Below, piece by piece: positions 44,601 to 55,949 of a DNA stretch of 64,000 nt. Within the stretch, counting starts at the first letter, position 1. The number at the start of each line of letters is the position of its first letter. Under the pieces are notes generated by a model. It saw only the letters and a list, made by a program, of their open reading frames with translations, was not told the origin of the DNA and did no database searches. The stretch comes from Dactylonectria macrodidyma. Its lineage: Eukaryota; Ascomycota; Sordariomycetes; Hypocreales; Nectriaceae. The stretch spans positions 434,001 to 498,000 of the forward strand of contig JAGMUV010000032.1 of the NCBI GenBank assembly GCA_020744425.1, in the 5' to 3' direction. The position numbers and the translations under genes are program-made.

Positions 44601-47359
44601 CCTTGATCAGGCTCGACAGGGATCAAGAGGGTATGGGCTGGGGGAACGTTGTGATATCAGCCAGGACCAGGGCCGTGCGATGTAAAAAATGGACGCGGGG
44701 GGGGGGAGGGAGGGAGGGGGATGGAGCAAGCAGCGAACGGTCACGATGATGCACTTGGTTATTAGTTATAAGTATGAGCGCAGGTGGCCGTGACAGGAGG
44801 AGGGCGAGAAGCTGAGAGGAGGCGCCACGCAACAGGTAAAGACAAAAATGCCAGGGGGCGCTGCTATGGTGGGTGTCAGTGGGGCTCATTCGGCAACTGG
44901 AGCAGAGGCGTCGTAGCTTAACTTGGGTAGCCTTGGTAGTGGGCGTGGTATTTGGTGGGCGTGGTGGACATGGGATGGGCCAGATGGAGACGGGGCGGGC
45001 ACTAGCTACCTTACCTTCGGTACGTCAAAGGTGAAGGTAGGTAGGTGTTGACAGAGCGAAGCATGGGGCTTTTCTTATTACCTCAGGGGCAGCCCCGTTG
45101 CCGCATCTGCGGCGGCACGGCCATTGGATGACGGGCCGATTAAGATAGTAACCGGTGTCGCTGGGTGTCTCTAGGTGTCGCTGGATGTTCGCTGGATGTC
45201 GCTGGGTGTGTCCTCTCGGCATCTGCTGCCAGGCGCTTTTTGGTCCTCTCCACTCACGGACTCACGGACATCGATCTAAGCGACGTAGTAAAGGGCTGCA
45301 GGATCCTTCGCGGAGGGACGACACACGATGGAGGTAGGTACGATGTACGATGTACGATGCACGGAAGGCACAGTACAACCTGCCACCCCGTGAACCTCTC
45401 CGTACTTTTCCCGCCTGGCATGGCTTCCACTTACCTGGCTGCATCTCTGACCCCACCATCCTTAGCCTTCCCTCTACCATAGTGCGTACTCGGTACAGAT
45501 ACCGGACCTCACCTTGGGGGACCTCAGCTACCTTAGGCACCTGAGCTCCTGGTCTTTCATCCTTCCAGTGCCCGGCCTTGGAGTGAATGCTCCTAGTACA
45601 TTGCCCTCGTATCCTCGTATCGCTCACCCTCTCAATGCCGCGTGTCGAGGCTGTACGATGAAACATCTCCCGGGGTATAATCATGTTGCTGGCCAGCGTT
45701 CTGGTAGGCTAGGCTCTTGGCATCAAGTCTCGCAGTAGCAGGACTAGACGAGGCAGCCCGTCGAGCTCCAGCCCAGTCCAGTCCAGCCCAGCCCTATCTG
45801 TGTCTGTACTTGTCTGCTGCTTGTCGCCTCTTTCGGCTGGGAAGCCGACTTTGCTTTTTCCCATGTAACACTCGCTGTACTACGCCCTCTCCGTCGAACC
45901 CACCAACCAACCTCCGCCCATGTTCTCCGCTGTCCCTCTCACGGGGGGTCACAGAAGTAAAAAAAAAAAAAAATTTTTTTTTTTCTCGCCGATGACACCT
46001 CCAAACCTCATTGTACATGAAGTAGCGTAGATTGCGGAAGCATCACACTGATGGTGATGGTTTATAGTAGTCTTCATGCAGCATCGCTTCTACGGGGCAT
46101 GCCGGGCCGGTTTGGAGCACTAACTACCAAGCGGACCAGTTCAGGGCCGAGCCTGGCCATAACAGATGGCCTTTGTAAGAAAGCAATTATCTCTACTTTT
46201 GGACTGGAGGAATGGCAAAGGCAAGAGTCTGCTTGTCGTCGTTACTGGCAGGGAAAGTAGACATTCTTCGGGACGGTATACTGGAGGTAATATGGACCCC
46301 ATCCAATCCCAAGCTATCGCCTTACCACGGACCTGCAATGGGCCCGGCTCTGAGGCCCCTCCAGCCTGTATTTTCTTGCGTATTTATTAAGAATAATACC
46401 TCTAACGATGACAGCTCCTTGACGCCGTCGCCGCAGAACAATTGAGGAATCAGAGCAGGCACGGGGACCAACCGAATGGATCGTACGAGGACTGGTCCCA
46501 CTGACTATGTGGTCGGACCGGACGAGTTAAGACCATCAGGGTATTACTCGCTCAAGACGTCAGTCAACGCACCAAGTAACACCGACATGGTTCTTCCAAT
46601 CTTCCCCACGCTTATCATGCGTCAGGTCTGGGGACTTGTTTCAGATCAATTAAATGCAATAATCCCTAACTTTTTACCCTCTGCAAAGCTTGTTAATAGA
46701 CGTGCAGGAACACACTGTGACGCCGGCCGTCGGGTATGAAGGTATGAACAGAAACCTCTTAAAATGCCGCAATATTGCCTAGCACCAGTGGAATGCCCTT
46801 CTTGTACTCCCATCCTCTTCCAAAATAAAGAGAAAAAAAAACGTCTCGCCATGCCGACATGGTGGGTAGAGGCCGAGCGGGGCGCAAACGGTGAGAAAAC
46901 GCAAGGACCCCTGTCGTGGACTTCTGAAGAGAGGTCAAAGCTACAGCTTGAACTCTCCGCATGGCGCACTGGGCCTTTGATCCACACCCAGTGTACGGAG
47001 TAACCTGTTCTCCATACCTCCTCGACTTGTCACGGCCCACGGCGTGTTCGAACACGGGCCTCCGCAATCACCAATATTTCCTCGCTCGGAGGTGCCGCCG
47101 AGATTCAACAAGACCGACCGTGGTAGAATGAAGGCATTTCGCAGGTCAACCCAAAACCGTTGTGGCAGAACACCTACTCAAAAGAGCGCAGGGAATACCA
47201 CAGCACCAGATGAAATAATCCAAGTGACACCCTGCCGGCCAGGGGTTCCGCATGTGTTCCGAGATGGACCATAAAGTAAGGACAAGTTGAGGAGTGAGAG
47301 CTCCTGTTGGGCTCAGCAGGGGAGCGGCCGCCATGGAATCGAAAGTCCGCGAGCTTAGC
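44601..47359. other. Long intergenic with several low-complexity tracts
   Basis: No convincing gene. Contains a G/A-rich run at 44695-44722, a GTGTCGCTGG minisatellite at 45153-45212, three TACGATG units at 45338-45360, and an A14/T12 run near 45960-45985. Part may be promoter of flanking genes. Confidence 0.5.
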
Positions 47360-47524
47360 TCAGCCACAGCACAGCGGGCAATTCTCGGGAATCACGATGT
47401 AGCGCTCATGAGGGCCTTTGGGGCAGGATTTTTTTCGGTTTCCATCAGTGGAAGTCTTGCAGAAGTGAGTCCCGGGATCCACGCAGGACGTGTAAATGTA
47501 GTAGTTTTTCGTGAAGTCGCACAT
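47360..47524 (-). CDS. Small conserved-looking Cys-containing protein, 54 aa
   Basis: A single exon with an ATG at 47524: MCDFTKNYYIYTSC, then DPGTHF, KKSCPKGPHERYIV and the end NCPLCCG. It has six cysteines, no signal peptide and no transmembrane segment. I recall this pattern (FTKNYYIYT, PHERYIV, CPLC) in short uncharacterised proteins of filamentous ascomycetes, but no function is known to me. Composition suggests a small metal-binding or disulfide-linked peptide. The upstream in-frame sequence lacks a better start. Confidence 0.65.
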   Translation of the reverse strand: MCDFTKNYYIYTSCVDPGTHFCKTSTDGNRKKSCPKGPHERYIVIPENCPLCCG

Positions 47525-49122
47525 GGTTGCTGGAAGCGACTGACGTAGGTATCTGTTAGACTGGGAATGGTGTTGTGGCTGGCCACTTTCCGGAATGGGC
47601 AAGCTCACCAAATGCTTAGGTTGTAGGAGTGGTGCGCAGTGCGGCCTCGAGGATGTCTGCACTAGGGGACGAGCAGAGCCAGAGCGAAAAGGTCGTGGAT
47701 ACAGGAGGCTTGGCTATTTATGGAGAATCGAAAGGGCTATTGTGATGGCATGCCTCGTGTCGGAAGAGCTGGATGAATAATGAAATGGGCACCGAAGGGG
47801 AATTCGGCATACGTGAAAGTGTCCTTGTGGCCCGTGAGGCGGCGGCGTTTATAAGAGGCGGATCTATGGCGTTGAAGAAAGTTGAAGGAAGAGGAGGGAG
47901 GGGTTTAGATCAGAGACAGGGAGAAGTAAGCTCGAGGTAGGCTATGCCAAGGCCATACGGACACTTAAAAGCATGATGTGAAGGAAGGGGACGGTGGGGT
48001 GCAAAGCTCGAGGTATGAGGTGTGAAGTGCGTGGTGATAGAGAAGGATGCGGATATCGGGCCTTTATGACACGGCGCCCGAGATGAGACGCTGCGCTGCG
48101 CTGCCTCTGTCGCGAGGTGAGCCATTGTCGCCTTGGCCCTGTCTAAGGAGCAATGACACTGCTTCAATATGAGAGGGGGATGGATGGCAGCGAAAACGTA
48201 GGCGGCCCAGGGTCCCGAGTTTACTGCCAGGTCCGGGCTTGGTACAGCAGCACCCACGGCAGAGTGAGTTCTTCGAGCCGGTAGGTGCAAAATTAGGCCT
48301 CCTCCAAGTTCCAACTCTCGAACGACTGGGGCAAAGCGCAAGCGCAGCGATGGTACCAGGAGCCGACATACCCTCGGACATCGCGCCCGGGGTCCGGGCT
48401 TGTACTGTAGTTCTGGCCCCGGTCTGGTTTCTGGCGCTGTGCTTGTTGGACGCTGGACGATTTCGGGTTCTAAATGCGAGCCCGCCATCGATATTGAAGT
48501 CCGTCCAGCGTGCGAGGGGACGCACCAGCCTGGCTCCGACCCCTGTCCCACGCTGCTCGTACAGTGTTCCGGACGCACTGCAGTCCGCAGTCTGTTGTCT
48601 GCAGTCTGCGATGCTGACTCGGTAGGCAGACCGGGCACGAACCGATGAGGGCAGCACAGGCCAGGCCATCAACGACGGCATTCCGCGCTTTCGCCTCGCC
48701 GCGTCTCGTCCCGCCTCGCCTCGCCTCATCTTGCCCCATCCTTAACGTCGAGGGACAGAGAGACAGAGGTATAGGGCGGAGAGTCACCGGGGAGTCACGG
48801 AAGGCATTCTGTGCACCGGTGTACCGGTATGTCGGAGACCCAAGTCCTGGGGGATGCTGAGACGGCGTCCAATGTAGTTAGGTGAGTCGCTCGCTTATTA
48901 TGTACGTTATAAGTTAGTATTTCCCTTCAATTAATTAACCCAGGAAGATGTTTCCCTACTATAATTACTAGATTTAATAGCCAGGAAAGGATAATACCTT
49001 AACCTAATACTAAAGCAGCCTACCCTAGAGGAGGAAGAAGAGAAGGAGGGAAAATAACTGACTTCTCGTCTATTAGACAATGCCAACCATTTAGCTATAG
49101 AATAAAAGAAGTAAAGGGAAAT
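47525..49122. other. Intergenic, no gene supported
   Basis: It contains the 5' flank of the small Cys protein, CCTCG-type low complexity near 48690-48735, and an AT-richer stretch (48900-49122) just before the copia insertion. Confidence 0.5.
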
Positions 49123-49370
49123 TGTTGGAACATCGCGGCCAAGATACATACAAGCAGCAGATGGGATGCGGCAGGTGGTATGTGCGCCCACCTGGAAGCG
49201 ATAAGGGGACTGCCTTATCGGCCTATGGGGCACAGATCCATATCTCCCCACTGCGCACCTGCTGGCTAGTTAGATGATACAACAACACAAGATCCATCAA
49301 CACGAAGCCTAAATACAGCACTATTTCGGCTTCAACCAGTGGTTCGAACCCTACCCTTGTGAAACCTACA
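49123..49370 (+). repeat. 5' LTR with tRNA-like A and B boxes
   Basis: 248 bp, TG...CA. Near its 3' end is GGTTCGAACC (49341-49350), a perfect RNA polymerase III B-box match, with an A-box-like TGGCTAGTTAGA at 49263-49274. Whether these function is unknown. Confidence 0.9.
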
Positions 49371-50107
49371 CTGATCAGTGGTTAACCTCACAGTTACCAC
49401 TTGAATACCGCAGATCAGCAAGGACACGCGGAAGAGACGATCGCGACCGATCAGTTTAGCCAGTCCCAGAGCTGGTTGCCCGGATCGATCAACATCGTGC
49501 TAAGGAAGGCAGCCGAAGACACCAGTGGATCTGTCAGCAGAGCAGGTTGCTATCAGGATCAACGGCTTCCTTCAATCCCTTCGGTTAGCCAAGTTGTCAA
49601 CCTCGTTGGCGACCTGGATTCACCGCTGGGAGCGTCCATCACGCACAAAAACCGCCCTCACCACCGAACGCCCCGAAAAATCCCCTGCAGCACCATCAAG
49701 ACGAAGCAGCCGTCTAAATCGCGGCGTTCACTCCTTCTACAGGATCGCTGGAATCGATCCTTATTCATTCTTTTCTTCTTCTTCCCCATCAAGGCGAAGC
49801 AGCCGCCTCAAGGGCGACAGCGCCGCGGCCCCGAAGCAGTCGCGCCATCCACCCTCCTGAGATCGCTGGATTCAATTTTTCTTTTCCTTTTTTTTCTTTC
49901 CTACTTCCCTCGATCAATACGTCGTCGCCTCCGACCATCACTTCTCGGTAGCAGAGGCAACTACCGCCCAGTCAACCCCGCAAGATCACGAGTTTCAGAT
50001 CTGTCGCAGAGCACCCCAACCAAGCCAAAAGGAGGCAAAGGACGACCCTTTCGACGAACACGCCAAGAATTTCCCTTCAAGGCAACCGAGGCAATCCACC
50101 CCCTCAC

Positions 50108-53100
50108 ATGCAGGCAACGTCAAGGATGGCTTCAAACCGATCCTCACCGGCGCCGAGCGACGACGATAGGTCGCTGGCGCTGCCGATTCCCAACAAGATC
50201 AGGGACAGCGTGGACCGAACGACTTGGGGCAAGATTGGCGATTTCGACCCATCAGACCCATCCCACACGCCCACACAGATCGGTTCGGTCATCGGCTTCC
50301 TTGTTGAACACTACAGGGAGCAGCAATTCTACGGAAGGGCTCTGTGGAGTGAGCTACTTAGCGACTTTGAAGATTGGCCAGAGGAGACGTTCACCAAGGC
50401 CCCCAGCCTGTTGACCAAATACCTCAGAGATTTCATGGTTAATCAGGGCGTATTCGTGCCAACAAACGGCGAACGGATCGCCAAAAACGTCCACGAGGTG
50501 ATGACCCGAGCCAGATTCCGGACTTGGAGCGAACACGAGATCCTGCAGCACTGCGAAAAGAACAAACAGTTCAACGACAACGCTGCCAACCCGGAGTTCA
50601 TCAAAGATATCTGCGACGGCATTACTGCGCCGAAGATACATATCTCCAGCGCCTCCGGAACGGATGGAGGCCCATTCGTCAACCCCAACACATACGGAAC
50701 TCCAGAGCCCCCTGCCAACACCTTTCCGGACGGAACCTCGGGCTGGCAAAGGAGGCCGCAGCCGGCAAGTTCAACGCCAGCAGAGATGCCCTCGCCCAGG
50801 CAGTTGACCGATCTCACGAAACTGTACAGCGACGAGATGAAATACAGCGGCGAGATGTACGACGTCCTCGAAGCAAAGCTCCTGATCTTCAGAGACAACT
50901 GCCACAAAGCCGGAATTCCACACGCCCAGTTCGCAGGAGCCTTTTCGATCATGCTCAAAGGCAAGGCCCTGCGATACTACTTTGACCGCCTTTGCGAGGC
51001 TAATCGCGATCTGGATTTCCATACTTTGGTTGCGCGCGTCAAGAATCACTTCGAGACCGAGGAATCGCGGCAGGCGTACCTCGCGGCGTGGCGTAATACC
51101 ACACTGCCCCGGGTCATCCACGAGAACCCCGAGAAATCGCATTTGGAATGTCTGGATATCCTGCTGGATAGGTTGACAACGATCCAACGGGCACTCTCGA
51201 TCATCCACCAATCCGACGAGGCCCTACGAGATCAACTGCTGAACGCCTGCAGGGGCGTCAAGGAGTGTGAGCTCTGCCTCTTCAGCCCGGCGCCTACCTA
51301 CGAAGGCGTTTGCAACCAACTGCGTTCGGCGATTGGCACCGCAACAAGGTCAACGAATCAGCAGTTTTGGACCGACCGCACCTACCAGGGCCAGGGAAGG
51401 CAAGCAAGATTCGGTCGAGGACCGCCACGTACGAATGGCTTCAAACGGCAGCCAAACCCATCGACAGCCCTGCCAGTAACCCCGAAAAAGTGTTACGTTT
51501 GCGGCAAGGAAGGCTGCTGGTCAACGAAACACCCTGTGGAGGATCGCCGCCGCGCGTACGACGGCTTCCGAGCCAAATACAAGCACCTACAAGATACATC
51601 GCCACCAGCGTTCAACCACTTCCTTGCGTGGCATGAAGGCCTCGAGGAAATACAGGAAGGAACAAGTTCCCGCAGCACCAGCAACAGCCCCATCAGCCAG
51701 TACTTCCAAGCTCTGGAGATCCCCGAAGATACGTTGCAAGATACGCAAGAGACCGACGATGAGGGCGATCCCTGGCAGGCCCAGCAGTTCCATGCGTCGT
51801 ATTTTACGACGCCAGTCAACGGCCCCAAGATCGTTGCCGAATTGGCTGACCAGGCAACCCGCCACGCCTTGACAAAGGAAGATCCCCAGATACAACAGCA
51901 CGAGGAAACGACGCCAGAGAGCCCCCGCGAACAGGCATCGGCGTTTACATTTGACGGAAGGTACTCCGCAGGAGACTTCCAGGGCATCATACCAGATACA
52001 GGAGCCGCAACGGTATCAACCGCTGGAAAACCGCAGTTCCTGGCTCTTCAACGCCGAATACCAATATTCCTGCAAACGGCGGAAGCCGGGACAGCCAGCA
52101 TCAGGTTCGGCAGGGGCGATCCCGTGGTATCGCTGGGCAGCACCCTCGTGCCCACGCCCTTTGGCGATATTGCGTTCCACGTTGTCCCCGCGGACACCCC
52201 ATTCCTACTCTGCCTCGCAGATATGGATCGCCTGGGCATCCAATTTGACAATATACGCAACGTCGTCGCCAGAGGCAAACTGGCGATCCCTGTGGTACGG
52301 AAATGGGGGCATCCCTGGATTCTACTACATCCCGAGAAACTACTCGCCAACAGCCACTTAACGGAAGTTGAACTGCGCCGCCTACACCGCAGATTCGGAC
52401 ATCCAACAGTTCAAAGGCTACACCTTCTCCTGCGGAGAGCTGGCCACCCGATAGAGGTCGAAGCGATCGAGCGCTTGACGGCGATCTGCCGCCATTGCCA
52501 GCTTCACGCAGGCCGCCCAGCGAGGTTCAAGTTCACGATACAGGACGATCACGAATTCAACTACGAAGTTATCGTGGATATCATGTACCTTGACGGCAAC
52601 AATCCAGTGCTCCATGTCGTTGATTCAGCTACCGCCTTCAACGCCGCCCGGTTCCTGCAGAATATGTCGGCAAAACACACATGGGATACACTCAGGTTGT
52701 GCTGGATCGACGTCTACCAAGGCCCGCCCGATTGGATCGTGACCGACGCAGGTACGAACTTCCACTCGGTGGAATTCAAGCAAGCCGCCAGCTCAATGGC
52801 GATTTCGATCAAGGAGGTGCCTATCGAGGCCCACAACAGCGTCGGCAAGGTTGAACGCTACCACGCGCCCTTGCGAAGAGCGTATAATATCATCAGGGCC
52901 GAAGATCCATCCACTGCGCCGGAAATCGCACTCCAGATGGCAGTCAAGAGCCTGAATGATACCGCAGGTCCTAACGGCCTGGTACCAACTTTGCTTGTTT
53001 TTGGCGCCTACCCTCGTATTACGCAGGATTCAGCCCCTTCTCCCGCCACATCCCAACGCGCAGAAGCTATCCGGAAGGCAATGGCCGACCTGCGTCAACT

Positions 53101-55198
53101 ATACGCCAAGAGGCGAGTGGCGGAGGCCCTGACCGCGCGCAACGGACCAGATACAATGTCTACCCTCGCCTTGCCCCTCCAATCACTTGTACGCGTTTGG
53201 CGCGAAAAGCAAGGCTGGCAAGGACCCTACCGGCTGCTCTCTATCGACGGCACTACGTGTACTATCGACATGCCTCAAGGACCCAAAAGATTTCGTTCAA
53301 CGGTCATCAGACCCTTCCACGAAGATCCCGCAGATACACCTCTGCCCCAGGATCAGGCCCCCCCACGACCACCAGCACCCCCAGGCCCACAGGCCCCCCG
53401 AGATCCGGAAACGATCGAACCGGAGATCGTGGTCGCCGTGACGCCCGAGCCAGAGATATCGGCACCAAAAAGAGGCCGCGGGAGACCTCGCAAGAACCCA
53501 ATCGCCAAGCTCGCTAGCGCTTATATACTCGAGACCGACGTCAAGATACCGCAGACGTACGTAACATACGTCTTCCTGTCAGGGAAGGAACGCGCAGATT
53601 ACGCCCTGGCGATCGAACTGCGCAAGGAAGGCATACTGACGGCCCCGGGCGAACCGTTTGAAGCGTCAACGAAGAAGGAGATCGACGCCCTGATCGGTCG
53701 AGGCGTCTTCGAGTTCACGAGGTTCAAACCCGATCTACACCAAGGACGGATCTTCAAGTCAAGGATCGTGAACGAAGTCAAGGGCAAAGCTACCGACGCG
53801 CCGTACGAGAAATCAAGACTGGTGATCCAGGGCTACGCAGATGACGGGAAAGAAGTCATCCTCACGCAAGCCCCAACAATACAACGAGCCAGCCAGCGGT
53901 TAATCCTCGCGATCACGCCGTCCCTACTACGGGACGGCAAAACCCTCTGGCTGCGCGACATCACCCAAGCGTACGTGCAATCCGAGACACCACTGAATCG
54001 AACGATACTGGCGCGCCTGCCCAAGCAGATTGAACCCGATCACCCACCCGATACTATCATGAAAGTCATCAAGCCGTTATACGGGATCGCAGAAGCAGGA
54101 ACCCACTGGTGGGCAACGTACAGCAGGCATCACAGAGAGAGACTCCAGATGGAGACGTCAACGTACGACCCTTGCCTGCTGATTTCAACGGCTGAAAACG
54201 AAGACTTTGCCTGCGTTGGGATGCAAACGGACGATACCCTAGGACTCTCGGACGCGGAGTTCTCGATACGCGAAGACAAGGAGCTAGCCGACGCCGCGTT
54301 TACCGCAAAACCCAAGCAACTGCTCGGTGTAAGCTCCCCGTTGATCTTCAACGGCGGGATCGTCAGCCTCACCGAAGATGGGATATTGACCCTACGTCAA
54401 AAGGATCAAGGTAAAAAGATTGACCTCATCGACGTCAACGCCGAAGAGAATGAGGCGAAAAGACAATACGTTGAACAGCGCGCGAGAGGGGCGTACATCG
54501 CGTCAATCTGCCAACCAGAAGCTTGTTTCGATCTATCGACGGCCGCTCAACACCAAGAGCCGTCACCAGAAGACATCAAGGTACTGAACAAGCGTCTGCA
54601 GTGGCAAATGGAGTCCCTCGATCGAGGATTGACCTACCGGCCCCTGGACCTTGCAACCGCGAAACTGTTCGTCTTTGTAGACGGATCCTTCGCCAACAAC
54701 GACGACCTGACGTCACAACTGGGCTTCGTGATCGTCCTCGCCAACGAACAACAAGAGGACGAAGAGTTCAACATTCAAGGGAACATCGTACACTACAGTT
54801 CAACGAAAAGCAAAAGAGTGACACGGAGCGTCCTGGCTTCCGAAGTGTACGGGATGGTGGCCGGCGCAGATATGGCCTACGCGATCGCGTCTACCCTCCA
54901 GATGATCACGGATCGCCTCAACCTACCCAAGATTCCTATGATACTCTGTACGGATTCGTATTCGCTGTATGAATGCCTTGTAAAGCTAGGGACGACGAAG
55001 GAGAAGCGCCTCATGATCGACATAATGGCGCTAAGGCAATCGTACGAAAGGCGCGAAGTATACGAGATCCGCTGGATCCACGGTGACGATAACCTCGCCG
55101 ACGCCTTCACGAAGGCCGCCCCGAACCGCGCGTTCGAACGCTTCGTGGATACCGCCGCGGCGAAGATCAGGATGGAGGGTTGGGTCACAAGAGCGTAA
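50108..55198 (+). CDS. Copia-type Gag-Pol polyprotein, 1696 aa, intact
   Basis: One uninterrupted frame. The Gag region occupies about residues 1-470, with a CYVCGKEGC zinc-knuckle-like motif near residue 460. The protease has IIPDTGAATVST near residue 630. The integrase has the H-H-C-C zinc domain (LHRRFGH ... CRHCQ) and a D-D-E core (DIMYLDG, VTDAGTNFHS, KVERYHAPLRR). The reverse transcriptase has RLVIQGY, WLRDITQAYVQ, LYGIAEAGTHWW and GMQTDDTLGL, in which the usual YVDD is QTDD. RNase H has FVDGSFANND, SSTKSKRVTRS and DNLADAFTK. Gag and Pol share one frame with no stop between, so their ratio must be set post-translationally or otherwise. The ATG at 50108 is the first good start after the leader. 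Confidence 0.93.
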   Translation: MQATSRMASNRSSPAPSDDDRSLALPIPNKIRDSVDRTTWGKIGDFDPSDPSHTPTQIGSVIGFLVEHYREQQFYGRALWSELLSDFEDWPEETFTKAPSLLTKYLRDFMVNQGVFVPTNGERIAKNVHEVMTRARFRTWSEHEILQHCEKNKQFNDNAANPEFIKDICDGITAPKIHISSASGTDGGPFVNPNTYGTPEPPANTFPDGTSGWQRRPQPASSTPAEMPSPRQLTDLTKLYSDEMKYSGEMYDVLEAKLLIFRDNCHKAGIPHAQFAGAFSIMLKGKALRYYFDRLCEANRDLDFHTLVARVKNHFETEESRQAYLAAWRNTTLPRVIHENPEKSHLECLDILLDRLTTIQRALSIIHQSDEALRDQLLNACRGVKECELCLFSPAPTYEGVCNQLRSAIGTATRSTNQQFWTDRTYQGQGRQARFGRGPPRTNGFKRQPNPSTALPVTPKKCYVCGKEGCWSTKHPVEDRRRAYDGFRAKYKHLQDTSPPAFNHFLAWHEGLEEIQEGTSSRSTSNSPISQYFQALEIPEDTLQDTQETDDEGDPWQAQQFHASYFTTPVNGPKIVAELADQATRHALTKEDPQIQQHEETTPESPREQASAFTFDGRYSAGDFQGIIPDTGAATVSTAGKPQFLALQRRIPIFLQTAEAGTASIRFGRGDPVVSLGSTLVPTPFGDIAFHVVPADTPFLLCLADMDRLGIQFDNIRNVVARGKLAIPVVRKWGHPWILLHPEKLLANSHLTEVELRRLHRRFGHPTVQRLHLLLRRAGHPIEVEAIERLTAICRHCQLHAGRPARFKFTIQDDHEFNYEVIVDIMYLDGNNPVLHVVDSATAFNAARFLQNMSAKHTWDTLRLCWIDVYQGPPDWIVTDAGTNFHSVEFKQAASSMAISIKEVPIEAHNSVGKVERYHAPLRRAYNIIRAEDPSTAPEIALQMAVKSLNDTAGPNGLVPTLLVFGAYPRITQDSAPSPATSQRAEAIRKAMADLRQLYAKRRVAEALTARNGPDTMSTLALPLQSLVRVWREKQGWQGPYRLLSIDGTTCTIDMPQGPKRFRSTVIRPFHEDPADTPLPQDQAPPRPPAPPGPQAPRDPETIEPEIVVAVTPEPEISAPKRGRGRPRKNPIAKLASAYILETDVKIPQTYVTYVFLSGKERADYALAIELRKEGILTAPGEPFEASTKKEIDALIGRGVFEFTRFKPDLHQGRIFKSRIVNEVKGKATDAPYEKSRLVIQGYADDGKEVILTQAPTIQRASQRLILAITPSLLRDGKTLWLRDITQAYVQSETPLNRTILARLPKQIEPDHPPDTIMKVIKPLYGIAEAGTHWWATYSRHHRERLQMETSTYDPCLLISTAENEDFACVGMQTDDTLGLSDAEFSIREDKELADAAFTAKPKQLLGVSSPLIFNGGIVSLTEDGILTLRQKDQGKKIDLIDVNAEENEAKRQYVEQRARGAYIASICQPEACFDLSTAAQHQEPSPEDIKVLNKRLQWQMESLDRGLTYRPLDLATAKLFVFVDGSFANNDDLTSQLGFVIVLANEQQEDEEFNIQGNIVHYSSTKSKRVTRSVLASEVYGMVAGADMAYAIASTLQMITDRLNLPKIPMILCTDSYSLYECLVKLGTTKEKRLMIDIMALRQSYERREVYEIRWIHGDDNLADAFTKAAPNRAFERFVDTAAAKIRMEGWVTRA

Positions 55199-55520
55199 CC
55201 ACGCCTGGCCACAACACCACTGCCGCGGCACCGCGGCGCGGAACGCAAGAACTGCCGGCGCAGACGGGCTCGCTACCATGCGACCGATTCACCTCGGACA
55301 AAGCTTCAACGCCCACCGGGATCCCCGGGTTGACCCCGGAGACTCTGGGAGATCCGAGGCCAAGGCGGATGATAGCTGCGAGCAGCGTGGCAGGGCAGAT
55401 CCCCATGGCCTGGAGCCACGGGAAGGCGGTCAGGGACGGCAGAACAGGAAAGAGTACGCTTTTGCGTAGAAGGCGTTTTTGGGCGTATCTTGGCCATCGC
55501 ACAAAGTAGGAGACTGCCAG

Positions 55521-55768
55521 TGTTGGAACATCGCGGCCAAGATACATACAAGCAGCAGATGGGATGCGGCAGGTGGTATGTGCGCCCACCTGGAAGCGAT
55601 AAGGGGACTGCCTTATCGGCCTATGGGGCACAGATCCATATCTCCCCACTGCGCACCTGCTGGCTAGTTAGATGATACAACAACACAAGATCCATCAACA
55701 CGAAGCCTAAATACAGCACTATTTCGGCTTCAACCAGTGGTTCGAACCCTACCCTTGTGAAACCTACA
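55521..55768 (+). repeat. 3' LTR of the copia element
   Basis: 248 bp, reading the same as the 5' LTR. It is followed by the target duplication GAAAT. It carries the same A-box-like and B-box-like motifs. Confidence 0.92.
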
Positions 55769-55949
55769 GAAATAGAGTAGACTAATTAATTACATGGTCT
55801 ACTAATTACACGCAACCTTAGTACAGTAGGCCAGCTATGACAGGCCAGCTATGACAGGCAAAAACAATAAAACGCAGTGCCGCTATTTCATGCCGATACT
55901 CCTTGAGGACACAGTAAGCAGGAAATACTACGCTTTGTGTATATGTTGC

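Larger units (their letters stand above)
49123..55768 (+). mobile_element. Complete Ty1/copia-type LTR retrotransposon, target duplication GAAAT
   Basis: 6646 bp with two 248-bp LTRs (49123-49370 and 55521-55768) starting TGTTGGAACATCG and ending AACCTACA. GAAAT flanks it at 49118-49122 and 55769-55773. The two LTRs read as identical base for base, which implies very recent insertion. A roughly 740-bp leader precedes one uninterrupted gag-pol frame. The domain order protease, integrase, reverse transcriptase, RNase H defines copia. The leader contains an imperfect duplication of about 96 bp (ATCAAGRCGAAGCAGCCG) at about 49695-49890. Confidence 0.95.

Noticed and set aside
47910..48729. Two long overlapping minus-strand frames (242 and 221 codons)
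   Set aside because: They overlap each other in different frames, with Arg/Pro/Ser-rich composition from GC-rich repeats. No domain, signal or splice support.
49341..49350. A tRNA gene suggested by GGTTCGAACC
   Set aside because: It lies inside both LTRs without a cloverleaf; kept only as a promoter-motif finding.
49401..50414. 337-codon frame overlapping the copia leader and the start of gag
   Set aside because: It starts with TTG, has low-complexity Arg/Pro/Ser composition and no domain, and its second part is an out-of-frame shadow of Gag. Best read as leader sequence.
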